Source of the DNA: Qipengyuania flava
GTDB lineage: Bacteria > Pseudomonadota > Alphaproteobacteria > Sphingomonadales > Sphingomonadaceae
Assembly: GCF_019448255.1 (NCBI RefSeq)
Contig: NZ_CP080410.1
Coordinates: 682,001-746,000, forward strand
DNA length: 64,000 nucleotides
Reading direction: 5' to 3'
Made by a program: the position numbers and the translations under genes. Numbering within the stretch: the first letter of the stretch is position 1; each line of letters opens with the position of its first letter. The notes below the pieces were generated by a model. The model was not told the origin of the DNA. It worked only from the letters and a program-made list of their open reading frames with translations, and searched no databases. Shown piece by piece: positions 8,346 through 16,681 of the stretch.

Positions 8346-10109
8346 TCATTCGGTCCCCTTTCGCCGGGACGACAGGCGGACGACGCGCTCGGCCTGTTCT
8401 TCGACCGGGGCGTCCTCACGCCGCTGGAAGGTCGGGGGATGGTAGCTGTGGCACATCGCGCATGTCGAGGGGACGTCGGCCTCGATCGCTTCGGCGCCCT
8501 GATGGCATTCGCGGCAGGTGGCGAGCGTCGGCAAGATGACGTCGCGCGCGCTGCTCGATGTGTCGGCGGCGTGGCAGCTGGTGCAGTCTTCCTGCTCATG
8601 CGCCTCGTGGTCGAAGCGCCCGTTGAGGAAATAGCTGCTGCGCTGGAAGACCGGCATGACCGTGGCCTCCCCGCCAACGGTCGTGGGCACATGGCATTCG
8701 CCGCAAACACCGCCTTCCGACAGTGCGCGGGTAATGCCGATGTAGTTCTGGGTCGGCCTGCCGAACTCGAGGAAATAGCGCCCGCCGCGCTTGAATTCGC
8801 CCGGTCGTCTTAGCCCGCTGGTGATAGGCGAGCGCGGCGCGCGGTCCATGGCGATCAGATCGGCCCGCATGGCGGCAACGTCGCCATGGCGCAGGCTGCG
8901 GAAGGTCGACCCGACCTTGTCGTAGACAAGGCTGTGGCAGCTTTCGCAATCGCTCTCCATCTCAACGGGCAGGAAGCCGTTGCGGTCGTCGGTCGGGCGG
9001 TGGCAGTCGGAACAGACCAGCGCTTCGCCGTAATCGGGAAGGTTACCCGCCATCCGGGCGACTCCGTTGGTCTTGGACAGGTGCATGTCATGGGGGAAGC
9101 GCAGGCCGTGCTCTTCGCGCGCCTTGCCGTCGAGGGTTACTCTCTTCGTCTCGCCTTCGCCAAGCGTGTGATGCACCAGCGCCTGCAGTTCGGGATGGTG
9201 GGTGCCAAAGTCGTGCGCGTTGCCGAGCGCGGTGTCGGTGAGGCGAGTGTCCATGTCGAGATGGCAGCTGGAGCAGAATTGCTGCGCGGCTGGCTCCATG
9301 CGCCCAGCGCCTTCGTGCTCGGTGTGGCAGGTGGTGCAAGCCTCCGGGCCTTCCTTGCCAAAGGCGTCCGCGACTTGCCACAGCAGCGCATCGCCGGTGG
9401 GGAAGGGGCCGCGCGAGATGGCGAGGCGATCACGCCCGGCGTGGTCGCCGATATCCTTGTGGCACGTCAGGCAGGTCTCGTCGCGAACCGACACGAAGGG
9501 CTCGACGTGGCATGCCTCGCAATTCTGTTCGAGAGCGTGATGGGCCTTGCTGAGCTTGCCCGTGCTCCAGCTCGCGTCCCACATGACCTGGTCTGCGTCG
9601 TAGGCACCGGGCTGCTTCTCCTCGCGGGTCAGGTTGGTCCAGATCGGGACCACGAGGAACGCGCCGAGTATGACGAGCACCCCGATCCACGCCGCGACCC
9701 GCTTGCTCGGCATGGCGGAGGCGAGGTCGAAGCCGCGCACGGCATCGCGGTTTCCGAATTCCTTCTCTTCGCGCGTGACGCTTACGAGGACCTGTCCGTC
9801 GCTCTCGCGTGAGAAGGCGAGGGTGTAGACGCCGAGCAGCAGCGCGCCTCCCTTCGCCGGATCGAAGGTGACCGACGTGCGCTTCGACCCATCGAACGTG
9901 AAATCGCGGTTTGACGCAGCGCTCATTTCGAGACGTCCGCGGTCGGTTTCCTCGACTTTGACATGGTGCTGTTCGACCGCGAGATCGGGCACGACGATAT
10001 CGTTGCTGGTGGCCCGGCCGATGGTCAGCGTGTCGCCGTCCACGGACCGTTCGCGCAGGATTTCGCGCCCGGTGGCGGTGTGATCGATCGTGCGGATGAG
10101 GAAGGTCAA
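8346..10109 (-). CDS. FHA domain-transmembrane-decaheme cytochrome fusion protein
   Basis: The protein has 587 aa with three parts. Residues 1-115 form an FHA fold with the GR-x-x-SNDI motif (residues 31-38) and a HH pair at 48-49; the usual Ser before the first of these is replaced (VEQHH). Residues 138-157 are one membrane helix. Residues 190-560 carry ten CXXCH motifs, starting at C197, 213, 258, 279, 366, 388, 469, 509, 532 and 550. The layout places a phosphothreonine-type recognition domain in the cytoplasm and a decaheme domain in the periplasm. The start is TTG at 10109 with GGAG seven bases upstream, ten bases after the cytochrome b stop. I infer a quinone- or cytochrome b-linked periplasmic electron carrier. 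I know of no named protein with this architecture. Confidence 0.88.
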   Translation of the reverse strand: MTFLIRTIDHTATGREILRERSVDGDTLTIGRATSNDIVVPDLAVEQHHVKVEETDRGRLEMSAASNRDFTFDGSKRTSVTFDPAKGGALLLGVYTLAFSRESDGQVLVSVTREEKEFGNRDAVRGFDLASAMPSKRVAAWIGVLVILGAFLVVPIWTNLTREEKQPGAYDADQVMWDASWSTGKLSKAHHALEQNCEACHVEPFVSVRDETCLTCHKDIGDHAGRDRLAISRGPFPTGDALLWQVADAFGKEGPEACTTCHTEHEGAGRMEPAAQQFCSSCHLDMDTRLTDTALGNAHDFGTHHPELQALVHHTLGEGETKRVTLDGKAREEHGLRFPHDMHLSKTNGVARMAGNLPDYGEALVCSDCHRPTDDRNGFLPVEMESDCESCHSLVYDKVGSTFRSLRHGDVAAMRADLIAMDRAPRSPITSGLRRPGEFKRGGRYFLEFGRPTQNYIGITRALSEGGVCGECHVPTTVGGEATVMPVFQRSSYFLNGRFDHEAHEQEDCTSCHAADTSSSARDVILPTLATCRECHQGAEAIEADVPSTCAMCHSYHPPTFQRREDAPVEEQAERVVRLSSRRKGTE

Positions 10110-10119
10110 GTCTTGCTCC

Positions 10120-11016
10120 TCACCAGTAATAGAACACGCTGACGATGTGCGCGGAGAGCGCTGCCAAGAGGGCGATCGTCAAGGGGACGTGGATGTAGAG
10201 CCAGATTTCGAGCATGGCCTTGGTCTGCATCTGGCGGCGGATTTGGTCGATCTGGGCCGCTCGTTTTCCGAGCAGCGAGCGCACCTTCTGCTGGGCGGCG
10301 TCCTCGCCGACTGCGTCATAGGCGCGGCTGGCCGAAATGTGGGCGAGCGCGCGGCGCGTGGCATCGCCCGCGCCGGGACCGCGAAAACGTGCAATCAGCC
10401 CCGTTTTGAAAACGTCCTGCTCCAGCGCGGCAACCACCACATCGGTGTCCTCGCGTGACAGCGGCTGCGCGGCGGTTTCAAGCTGCTTGTCGATCGCCGC
10501 AAGGCTTTCGAGCATCTGCTCTCGGGTCATCTCGCGACGGTTTTCGGACAGGGTCTGCGGCAGGGTGGCATAGACCGTAATGCCATAGGCGCCCGAGATG
10601 ATGACCAGCATCATCAGCACCCAGGCCAGCGTATGGACGTTCCAGCCGAGCTGGAAGCCGGTGTGCATGGTGCCGATGACAGTCAGCGAAAGACCGAGAT
10701 AGACATGCGCGCTGGTCCAGGCCTTCAGGCTCCAGCTGCCTGGAGTGGCGCGGCGTTTGCGAATGCCGAGCCAAGCCAGCCAGACGATCAGACCCGCGCC
10801 GATGGTGCCCAGCGTGTAGCCATACCAGCTCCCGCCATTATGCCGCGGTTCGACATCGACGAGCAGGTAGGTCACCACCACGAACAGGCCGATGACGGCG
10901 GCCGCCTTGGCCCAGTAATAGCTGCGATGCGCAAGGAAGCCTTCATGGTCGGCCGAGCGCCGGGCCTCGATCTCGGCGAAGTCATCGTCCTGATCGTGCG
11001 AGAAGAGCGAGGCCAT
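10120..11016 (-). CDS. Integral membrane diheme cytochrome b-like subunit
   Basis: The protein has 298 aa with about five hydrophobic helices near residues 36-53, 65-84, 103-120, 128-151 and 271-297, split by a polar loop at 155-265. Two helices each carry two histidines exactly 14 residues apart, H104/H118 and H276/H290, with H128 in addition. This spacing is typical of bis-His b-heme ligation in NarI- and cytochrome b561-type proteins. The ATG at 11016 shares its A with the TGA of the upstream flavoprotein/ferredoxin gene (TGATG), so the two are translationally coupled. I infer that it takes electrons from the [4Fe-4S] part of that protein and passes them, directly or through quinone, to the FHA-decaheme protein made from the next gene. 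Confidence 0.82.
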   Translation of the reverse strand: MASLFSHDQDDDFAEIEARRSADHEGFLAHRSYYWAKAAAVIGLFVVVTYLLVDVEPRHNGGSWYGYTLGTIGAGLIVWLAWLGIRKRRATPGSWSLKAWTSAHVYLGLSLTVIGTMHTGFQLGWNVHTLAWVLMMLVIISGAYGITVYATLPQTLSENRREMTREQMLESLAAIDKQLETAAQPLSREDTDVVVAALEQDVFKTGLIARFRGPGAGDATRRALAHISASRAYDAVGEDAAQQKVRSLLGKRAAQIDQIRRQMQTKAMLEIWLYIHVPLTIALLAALSAHIVSVFYYW

Positions 11017-13466
11017 CAGTCGACCTCCTCTTCGAGACGGGCAACGGTAAGGAAGCGCTCGGGACTGACGCGGATGGCGGCGCCCGTAGGGCACGCCCGC
11101 ACGCAGGCCGGTCCGCCGTCGATACCGCTGCACATGTCACACTTGATGGCGAGCTTTGCCGTTTCGCCTGCTTCTGCCGCCTTGCTCTTGCGCCAGGCAT
11201 AGCTCGCTTCGCCCGGCCCCGGTCCGCGGCCGAACAGGAGCCAGCTGAAGAGGCCCGGCTTTTCCGGCGGCTTGGCGTCCATCCGGATGACGCCATAGGG
11301 GCAATTTCTCTGGCAGTTGCCGCAGCCGATGCAGGTCTCGTCGATCACGACCTCGCCGTCTGGGCCGCGCTTGATCGCATTCGGCGGGCAATCGGCCATG
11401 CAATGTGGATGCTCGCAGTGGCGGCAAGAGGTGGGCACGTGGAGATGCGCGTAGGTCTTGCCCGCTTCGCGGTCGAGGCGGCTCAGACCATCGTGGCTGT
11501 CGGCGCAGGCCTTCTCGCAATTGTCGCAGCCTACGCAGAGCTTTTCGTCGATCAGAAGGACATCGGTGGCCTCGCCAAGGCCGTTGTCAACCAGGAACTG
11601 GGCGGTCTGGGAATACATGTCGACCGCGCCGCCAAAGCTCGATTTGCGGCTTTCGACGAAATCGTTGATTTCGCGCCGGGCCGCCATGGCCTTCAGCGCG
11701 TCTTCCCGGATCTCTGGCTTTGAATCGAGCAGCTGATTGAACGCGTCGCCGGGTATCCGGATGACTTCGCTCTTGATGGCGGCGCGCACGCTCGCGGTCC
11801 GTTTCGACCCGTCGATGACGGCCATCTCGCCGAAATAGGAGCCTGCGGGTAGGTAGGACAGGAACACCGGCTTTCCGCCGAGGTTCTTCTCCACCACCAT
11901 CGAACCGACCCGCACGATGAAGATGTCCTTGTCGTCGGCCCCCTCCTCGATGACGACCTCGCCCGCCGGTACCGAGACCACTTCGGAGGATTCAACCAGC
12001 TCCGCGACGTCCTGGGGGACCAGCCCCGAACCGAAAATCTGGAGGATCTGCCGTTCGATCGAGATCCGGTTCACTGCCCGGTTGGCCGATGGCGCCGTCG
12101 CCAGGAGCTTGAGCGCCGCGAGCCGGGAGAATTCGACCGCCACCGTTTTTTCAGCGGCGCGCACGGTCGAGCCGCGCTTGCGGCCGGAGATCAGGCCCAC
12201 TTCGCCGAAGATCGAACCGGTTTCGATCGGCACGGTCACCGAGCTGTCGTGTTCGTCGACCTCGACCAGAACCGATCCCTCGGCAATGGCGAACATCGAG
12301 GAGCCGGGCTCGTTGCGCGCAAAAATCTCCTCGCCGCGGTCGAAGGCGTGCACCGTGCTGTCGAGCATCAGCTCGCGAAGCTGCAGCGGGCTCAACTCGC
12401 GCAGGATCGTGACTTCGCTCGCGAAGGTGTGGAGCCATTCGTCCACCGACCGGTTGCCTGGCAACCCTGCGAATTTTTCCGCCAGGATCGGCTCATCGGC
12501 GGGCTTGAGCTCGGTATTGCCGTCCAGGAATTCGATGACGTCATAGCCCTGGTTCATGCAGTGCTTGATCAGCGGATAACCGGCCAGGGCACCGATCACA
12601 TGGATTCCCGCCTGGGTCGTTTCGAAGCTCGGACTGAGCTTGGGAAAGGCCGCGCGGTCTTCGCTGGAGAACTCGACACCGCATTCCTCGACAAATGCGC
12701 GCGGTGGCTGCGATCCGGTGCGCGCGATGATCCGGTCGCAGCGGATTGTCTCCTGCCCGTCGCGGGTTTCCAGCACAATCTCCCCGTCGCGAATCTCGAC
12801 CGGACTGGTCTCGCGCCGCACCGAAATCCGCCCGTCCGCTTCGGCCTCTTCGAGAAGCTTGACGTTTGCCCCCTTAGCGCGCGCGAAATCGGCGCGGCGG
12901 TTGAGGATGGTGACACGGTTGCCCTGCGCCTCATCGGCCGCGAGCCCGAGGGCGTTCTCGATTCCCGCATCGCCCGAACCGATGACGGTGATGTGCTCGT
13001 CCACATATTCGGTAGGATCGTCGAGCTGGTACTGGACGTGGGGCAGCTCCGCGCCGGGCAGTTTCAGGAGGTTGGGATTGCCCTGCGTGCCGATGGCCAT
13101 AACCACCGATTCGGCCTCGACTGTGGAGCCATCCTTCAAGGTCAGCGTGAAAGACCCGGCCTGCCCCGAAATACCGGTGACTTCGGCGTTGGTCTTTACG
13201 GTGACCTTGCCCTCGGCGACCTGGCGGTCCCAGGTCTCGAGAATCGCCTCGCGCTTGCCGGCGTCGAAATCGAGATCGCTGCGCAGCACCAGGTTGGAGG
13301 GCGTCGCCATGACATGCTTGCCCTTCTGGTACTTGTAGATTGTATCGGAAAGGTGGTCGGTCTTCTCGAGGAGGACATGGCTCATGCCCTTTGCTGCCGC
13401 ATGGGCAGCAGCGCTCAGCCCGGCTGGGCCGGATCCGACAATAGCAACGCGAACTTTCTCCGCCAA
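11016..13466 (-). CDS. Flavoprotein oxidoreductase fused to two cNMP-binding domains and a four-cluster ferredoxin domain
   Basis: One 816-aa chain combines three modules. Residues 1-320 are a two-Rossmann flavoprotein: GSGPAG at 11-16 for FAD, a second GSGDAG for NAD(P)H, and MAIGTQG. Residues ~345-460 and ~480-600 are two cyclic-nucleotide-binding domains, each with a phosphate-cassette-like segment (FGEVGLISGRKRGSTV and FGEMAVIDGSKRTASV). Residues 640-800 are a NrfC/HybA-like ferredoxin domain with CVGCDNCEKAC (C644), CRHCEHPHCMADCP, CIGCGNCQRNCP and CDMC...CVRACP, enough for four [4Fe-4S] clusters. No signal peptide, so cytoplasmic. The start is TTG at 13466, just before the first beta strand. 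It heads the minus-strand operon. I infer NAD(P)H-linked electron input, with activity gated by cyclic nucleotide. Confidence 0.9.
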   Translation of the reverse strand: MAEKVRVAIVGSGPAGLSAAAHAAAKGMSHVLLEKTDHLSDTIYKYQKGKHVMATPSNLVLRSDLDFDAGKREAILETWDRQVAEGKVTVKTNAEVTGISGQAGSFTLTLKDGSTVEAESVVMAIGTQGNPNLLKLPGAELPHVQYQLDDPTEYVDEHITVIGSGDAGIENALGLAADEAQGNRVTILNRRADFARAKGANVKLLEEAEADGRISVRRETSPVEIRDGEIVLETRDGQETIRCDRIIARTGSQPPRAFVEECGVEFSSEDRAAFPKLSPSFETTQAGIHVIGALAGYPLIKHCMNQGYDVIEFLDGNTELKPADEPILAEKFAGLPGNRSVDEWLHTFASEVTILRELSPLQLRELMLDSTVHAFDRGEEIFARNEPGSSMFAIAEGSVLVEVDEHDSSVTVPIETGSIFGEVGLISGRKRGSTVRAAEKTVAVEFSRLAALKLLATAPSANRAVNRISIERQILQIFGSGLVPQDVAELVESSEVVSVPAGEVVIEEGADDKDIFIVRVGSMVVEKNLGGKPVFLSYLPAGSYFGEMAVIDGSKRTASVRAAIKSEVIRIPGDAFNQLLDSKPEIREDALKAMAARREINDFVESRKSSFGGAVDMYSQTAQFLVDNGLGEATDVLLIDEKLCVGCDNCEKACADSHDGLSRLDREAGKTYAHLHVPTSCRHCEHPHCMADCPPNAIKRGPDGEVVIDETCIGCGNCQRNCPYGVIRMDAKPPEKPGLFSWLLFGRGPGPGEASYAWRKSKAAEAGETAKLAIKCDMCSGIDGGPACVRACPTGAAIRVSPERFLTVARLEEEVD

Positions 13467-13601
13467 ACCGCAGTCCCCCCCCGGAGGCTTGCGAACCCAT
13501 TGTTCTTGTTATCGCTAGGGGCATCATAGGCGAAACGCGCCGAGAGGCAATTGCCAGTCCCGATCCGTGCCGATAGCCATGCAGTCAGGGAGGAGAAGGT
13601 G

Positions 13602-14525
13602 ATGGTCGAAGACACGAGCGCGAAGCGACCTGGCGGCGGAAAAATCCTGTTCGGCCTCGGCCTGGCTGCCGTTCTAGCAGCGCTTGGCTACCGCGCGTTC
13701 CAGGATGGCGAGGTGGAGGAAACGGCAGGGGAGACCGCTGATCCCATCGCGGTTCTCGAAGAGCGGGTGGGCGAGCAGCCGGCCGATGTCGCTGCCTGGC
13801 AGGAACTGGCCTTTGCGCGTTTCGAACGCGGCGAGTTCACTGCTGCTGCGGCGGCCTATCGCGAAGCGGCGCGCCTCGACCCGGAGGAAGCCGTCTTGTG
13901 GTCGGCGCTGGGCGAAGCGCTCGTGATGGCCAGCCAGCGCGATCCCTTACCGCCCGACGCCCTCGCTGCGTTTCGCAAGGCCGTGGAGCTCGATCCGGCC
14001 GATCCGCGGGCCCGCTATTTCCTCGCTGTGAAACGCGATCTCGACGGGGATCATGACGGCGCGCTTGGCGCATGGCTCGATCTTATGGAAGACACGCCCC
14101 CCGGCGCGCCGTGGGAGAGCGACCTTGCGCGAACCATCGAACAGGTAGCCACGATAAACGGTATCGATGTGTCATCGCGGCTGGAGCGCGCAATGGCTGC
14201 GCGCAGCGTGCAGGCGCCTGCCGCTCCGGGCGGCGCATTTGGGGCAGGTGACGCCATACCGGGACCATCGGCCGAACAGGTCGCCGCCGCTGCCTCGATG
14301 GCGCCCGGCGAGCAGCGCCAGATGGCCGAAGGCATGGTCGCGAGCCTGGAAAGCAAGCTTGTGGCCGACCCAAGCAATGTCGATGGCTGGGTGATGCTGA
14401 TGCGATCGCGCATGACGCTCGGCCAGCCCGATCGTGCGCGCAAGGCGCTCGCCGATGCGGTCGCCGCGAACCCTGCTGCAGCCCCGCGCCTCAGGATGCA
14501 GGCCGAAGCGCTCGGCATACGCTAG
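13602..14525 (+). CDS. CcmI/CycH-like TPR cytochrome c biogenesis protein
   Basis: The protein has 307 aa with an N-terminal membrane anchor (about residues 12-30, ILFGLGLAAVLAALGYRAF) followed by TPR helices (WQELAFARFERGEFTAAAAAYREAARLDP and similar) and a C-terminal TPR pair. Anchored TPR proteins of this build act as CcmI/CycH, holding apocytochrome c for heme ligation. The ATG at 13602 has GGAGGAG about 7 bases upstream. The gene is divergent from the flavoprotein operon across 135 bases and sits beside 20 c-type heme sites, which fits a maturation job for the cluster. The rest of a ccm operon is absent here, so this may be an extra, dedicated copy. Its stop overlaps the flippase stop on the other strand by four bases. 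Confidence 0.75.
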   Translation: MVEDTSAKRPGGGKILFGLGLAAVLAALGYRAFQDGEVEETAGETADPIAVLEERVGEQPADVAAWQELAFARFERGEFTAAAAAYREAARLDPEEAVLWSALGEALVMASQRDPLPPDALAAFRKAVELDPADPRARYFLAVKRDLDGDHDGALGAWLDLMEDTPPGAPWESDLARTIEQVATINGIDVSSRLERAMAARSVQAPAAPGGAFGAGDAIPGPSAEQVAAAASMAPGEQRQMAEGMVASLESKLVADPSNVDGWVMLMRSRMTLGQPDRARKALADAVAANPAAAPRLRMQAEALGIR

Positions 14526-15790
14526 CTCTTGGGCGGCAGCTCCGGCTTGGGCTTCACCGTGATCGTGATCTGCGAAAGCGAAATGATCGCGACCCAGAAG
14601 CCCACCACCGACAGGGCCGAGGATCCAAGGACGGTGAAGGCGGCACCCTTGGTCCCGTTCCAGCCCATGGCAACGTCGAGCAGGGCAAGGCCAAGGAGGG
14701 TGGGGACGGCACGGATGACAAAGGCGGTTCCGGCGCGGCCGGCGCTGACCAGCAGGCTTTCAAGGCTTGCCCCGACCAGCTCGATCGCGCCGGCAATCGC
14801 GAGGATGACCATGGTCCAGTAGACGCGGAACTCGGGCCCCGCGATCAGCGCGATGGCCGGACGCCCGAAGAACAGGGTCATGAGAACGGCGAGCACGCCG
14901 GCAATAAGCGCGATGTTCGCCATCCGGCGCGCCATGTCGTGGGCTGTGTCCTTCGCGTGGACCAGCTCGGGATAGATGGCTTTCGATACCGTCTGTGCGA
15001 GGCTGACCAGCGCCTGGCCAAGCTGGCTGGCAACGCGGAAACCGCCAGCTGCGGTTTCGCCGCCGATTGCGCCCACCAGCAGGATAAGCACCTGCTTGGC
15101 CCCGACGTTGAGGCTGCCGGTCATGTTCGTCGACCACACGAAGCGCCAGGCGCCGGGATGGGCGCTGGGAATGTGGCGCAGGCTAATTCGCGAGAAGTCG
15201 ATCTTTTCCATCCGCCCGGCCGCAATCCACAGCGAGGCGGCGACAAAGACTTCGGCGGCGGCCCATGCAAGGACGAAGCCGGTGACTGTCGGCATGGCGA
15301 CCGCCGCAATGCCGGCCCCCACTGCGCGTACGATGGGCTGCACCGCCTCCGCCGCCGTTGCGCGGGCATAGGCAAAGCGCAGGCGCAAGAGGCCGGTCGG
15401 CGTCGTGCGGATGGAGATGAGGGTGATTACGCAGTAGCCGAAGGCGACAGGCAGAAGCTCGGGCGGAAGCGGCAGCCAGTAGGGCGCGCTCAGCACGAGG
15501 CCCGCGGCCAGCACCAGCCCCAGCACGACCGACAGCATGTCGAGCGCGATGGCAAAGCCGGTGGCGTCGGCAGGGCCTTCGTCGCCCGCGCCCCAGCGCA
15601 CGACGAACTGCCATGTCTGGAAGTTCGCAAGGCCCGTAACCGTCTGGCCAAGCGCAAGAATGATCGCGAAATAGCCGAAGTTGTCGAGCCCGAGCGTGCG
15701 CGTGGCGAGCGCCAGGTAGACGAGGCTCAGCACCGCGTTGACGCCGCGCCCCGTCAGGAGCCAGCCGATATTGCGCATCAGGCGGTTCAC
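14522..15790 (-). CDS. Polysaccharide/oligosaccharide flippase (Wzx-like, MOP superfamily)
   Basis: The protein has 422 aa with about 12 hydrophobic helices through its whole length. Its N-terminus (NIGWLLTGRGVNAVLSLVYLAL then ATRTLGLDNFGYFAI) is characteristic of the Wzx/RfbX family, which moves lipid-linked oligosaccharides across the inner membrane. The start is GTG at 15790; an ATG at 15778 (MRNIGW) is an alternative. The NTP-transferase gene lies 16 bases upstream on the same strand, so the two are probably one transcription unit that makes and exports a surface glycan or glycolipid. No glycosyltransferase lies nearby. Confidence 0.85.
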   Translation of the reverse strand: MNRLMRNIGWLLTGRGVNAVLSLVYLALATRTLGLDNFGYFAIILALGQTVTGLANFQTWQFVVRWGAGDEGPADATGFAIALDMLSVVLGLVLAAGLVLSAPYWLPLPPELLPVAFGYCVITLISIRTTPTGLLRLRFAYARATAAEAVQPIVRAVGAGIAAVAMPTVTGFVLAWAAAEVFVAASLWIAAGRMEKIDFSRISLRHIPSAHPGAWRFVWSTNMTGSLNVGAKQVLILLVGAIGGETAAGGFRVASQLGQALVSLAQTVSKAIYPELVHAKDTAHDMARRMANIALIAGVLAVLMTLFFGRPAIALIAGPEFRVYWTMVILAIAGAIELVGASLESLLVSAGRAGTAFVIRAVPTLLGLALLDVAMGWNGTKGAAFTVLGSSALSVVGFWVAIISLSQITITVKPKPELPPKS

Positions 15791-15806
15791 GGCATACGCC
15801 CTTGTG

Positions 15807-16616
15807 TCAGGCGGTGGCGAGGCGCTTGGCCAGCAACTTTTCCGTCACCTCGAAGGTGCGTTCGTTGTCGACGTCGATCGCGCAGTATCCATTGCTCATC
15901 ACCAGCGGTTTCAGCTCGAAGCCGAAACGGCGCGAGACCTGAGCGAACAGCTTCTCCTTCGTGCCCCAGCCGAGATAGAAGCGGATGAGGTTCATCACGC
16001 CGAAGGCCTTGGCGATACGGCTCGGGAACTTCACGAACTGGCCGCCACCGCGCATGATTTCAGCCGCCGAAAGCGCCTTGGCATCGCCGATCCAGTAGGC
16101 GTTGCAGTTGGAATAGCCGCCGTCGGAAAACTCGTAGAACTTGGCCTGGCCCTGCGGGTCGGCGGCGATCACGTCTTCCTTTCGGGCAAGGGCCGCGGCA
16201 GCGCCCGCCTTGCTGGCGATGGCGTTGTCGGCAAACTCGGTGAAATCTTCCGGCAGCCACAGGCAGTTGTCGGCCGTGGTGATCATGATGGGATAGCTCG
16301 AACCCTCGGCCCCTGCGAACACGCTGTCGACCAGGTTGAAGGCGCCCGGCTTGAAGACAAGGCGGCCTTCCTCGACCAGTTTCGCAATCGAGGGAATCGC
16401 CGCGATCTCCTCCGGCTCGTGCGCGACGACGCGGATTTCGCCGATACGCGGGCTCTTCGCGACATTCATCACGACACGCTCGATCATGGGCATGCCGCCC
16501 ACGGGAACGACGCATTTCTGCGCCACGCCGGCGCGCTCTGCGAGCGGATCGTGGATGCCCGACCGCTTGCCCGCCATGATGAGGGCCGTCACCTTGCCAT
16601 TGTTTTCGCTGCTCAT
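15807..16616 (-). CDS. NTP-transferase domain protein (GT-A fold nucleotidyltransferase)
   Basis: The protein has 269 aa from ATG 16616. The N-terminal motif LIMAGKRSG ... QKCVVPVGGMPMIERVV matches the MobA/IspD-like NTP-transferase signature (glycine loop, a following Lys and a G-G-x-P-M-I turn). A TTADN motif near residue 115 is the likely metal-binding Asp region. These enzymes attach a nucleotide to a phosphorylated small molecule. The true substrate cannot be read from the sequence. Coupling to a Wzx-like flippase suggests activation of a sugar or polyol phosphate for a surface polymer. It is divergent from the Nmad3-like gene with 65 bases between the starts. Confidence 0.8.
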   Translation of the reverse strand: MSSENNGKVTALIMAGKRSGIHDPLAERAGVAQKCVVPVGGMPMIERVVMNVAKSPRIGEIRVVAHEPEEIAAIPSIAKLVEEGRLVFKPGAFNLVDSVFAGAEGSSYPIMITTADNCLWLPEDFTEFADNAIASKAGAAAALARKEDVIAADPQGQAKFYEFSDGGYSNCNAYWIGDAKALSAAEIMRGGGQFVKFPSRIAKAFGVMNLIRFYLGWGTKEKLFAQVSRRFGFELKPLVMSNGYCAIDVDNERTFEVTEKLLAKRLATA

Positions 16617-16681
16617 GGCCGCGCAGATAGGCGCGATTGGGGCGCTTGTCACGGTTTGGCGTCTCGTGCAGGCGGGCGGTC

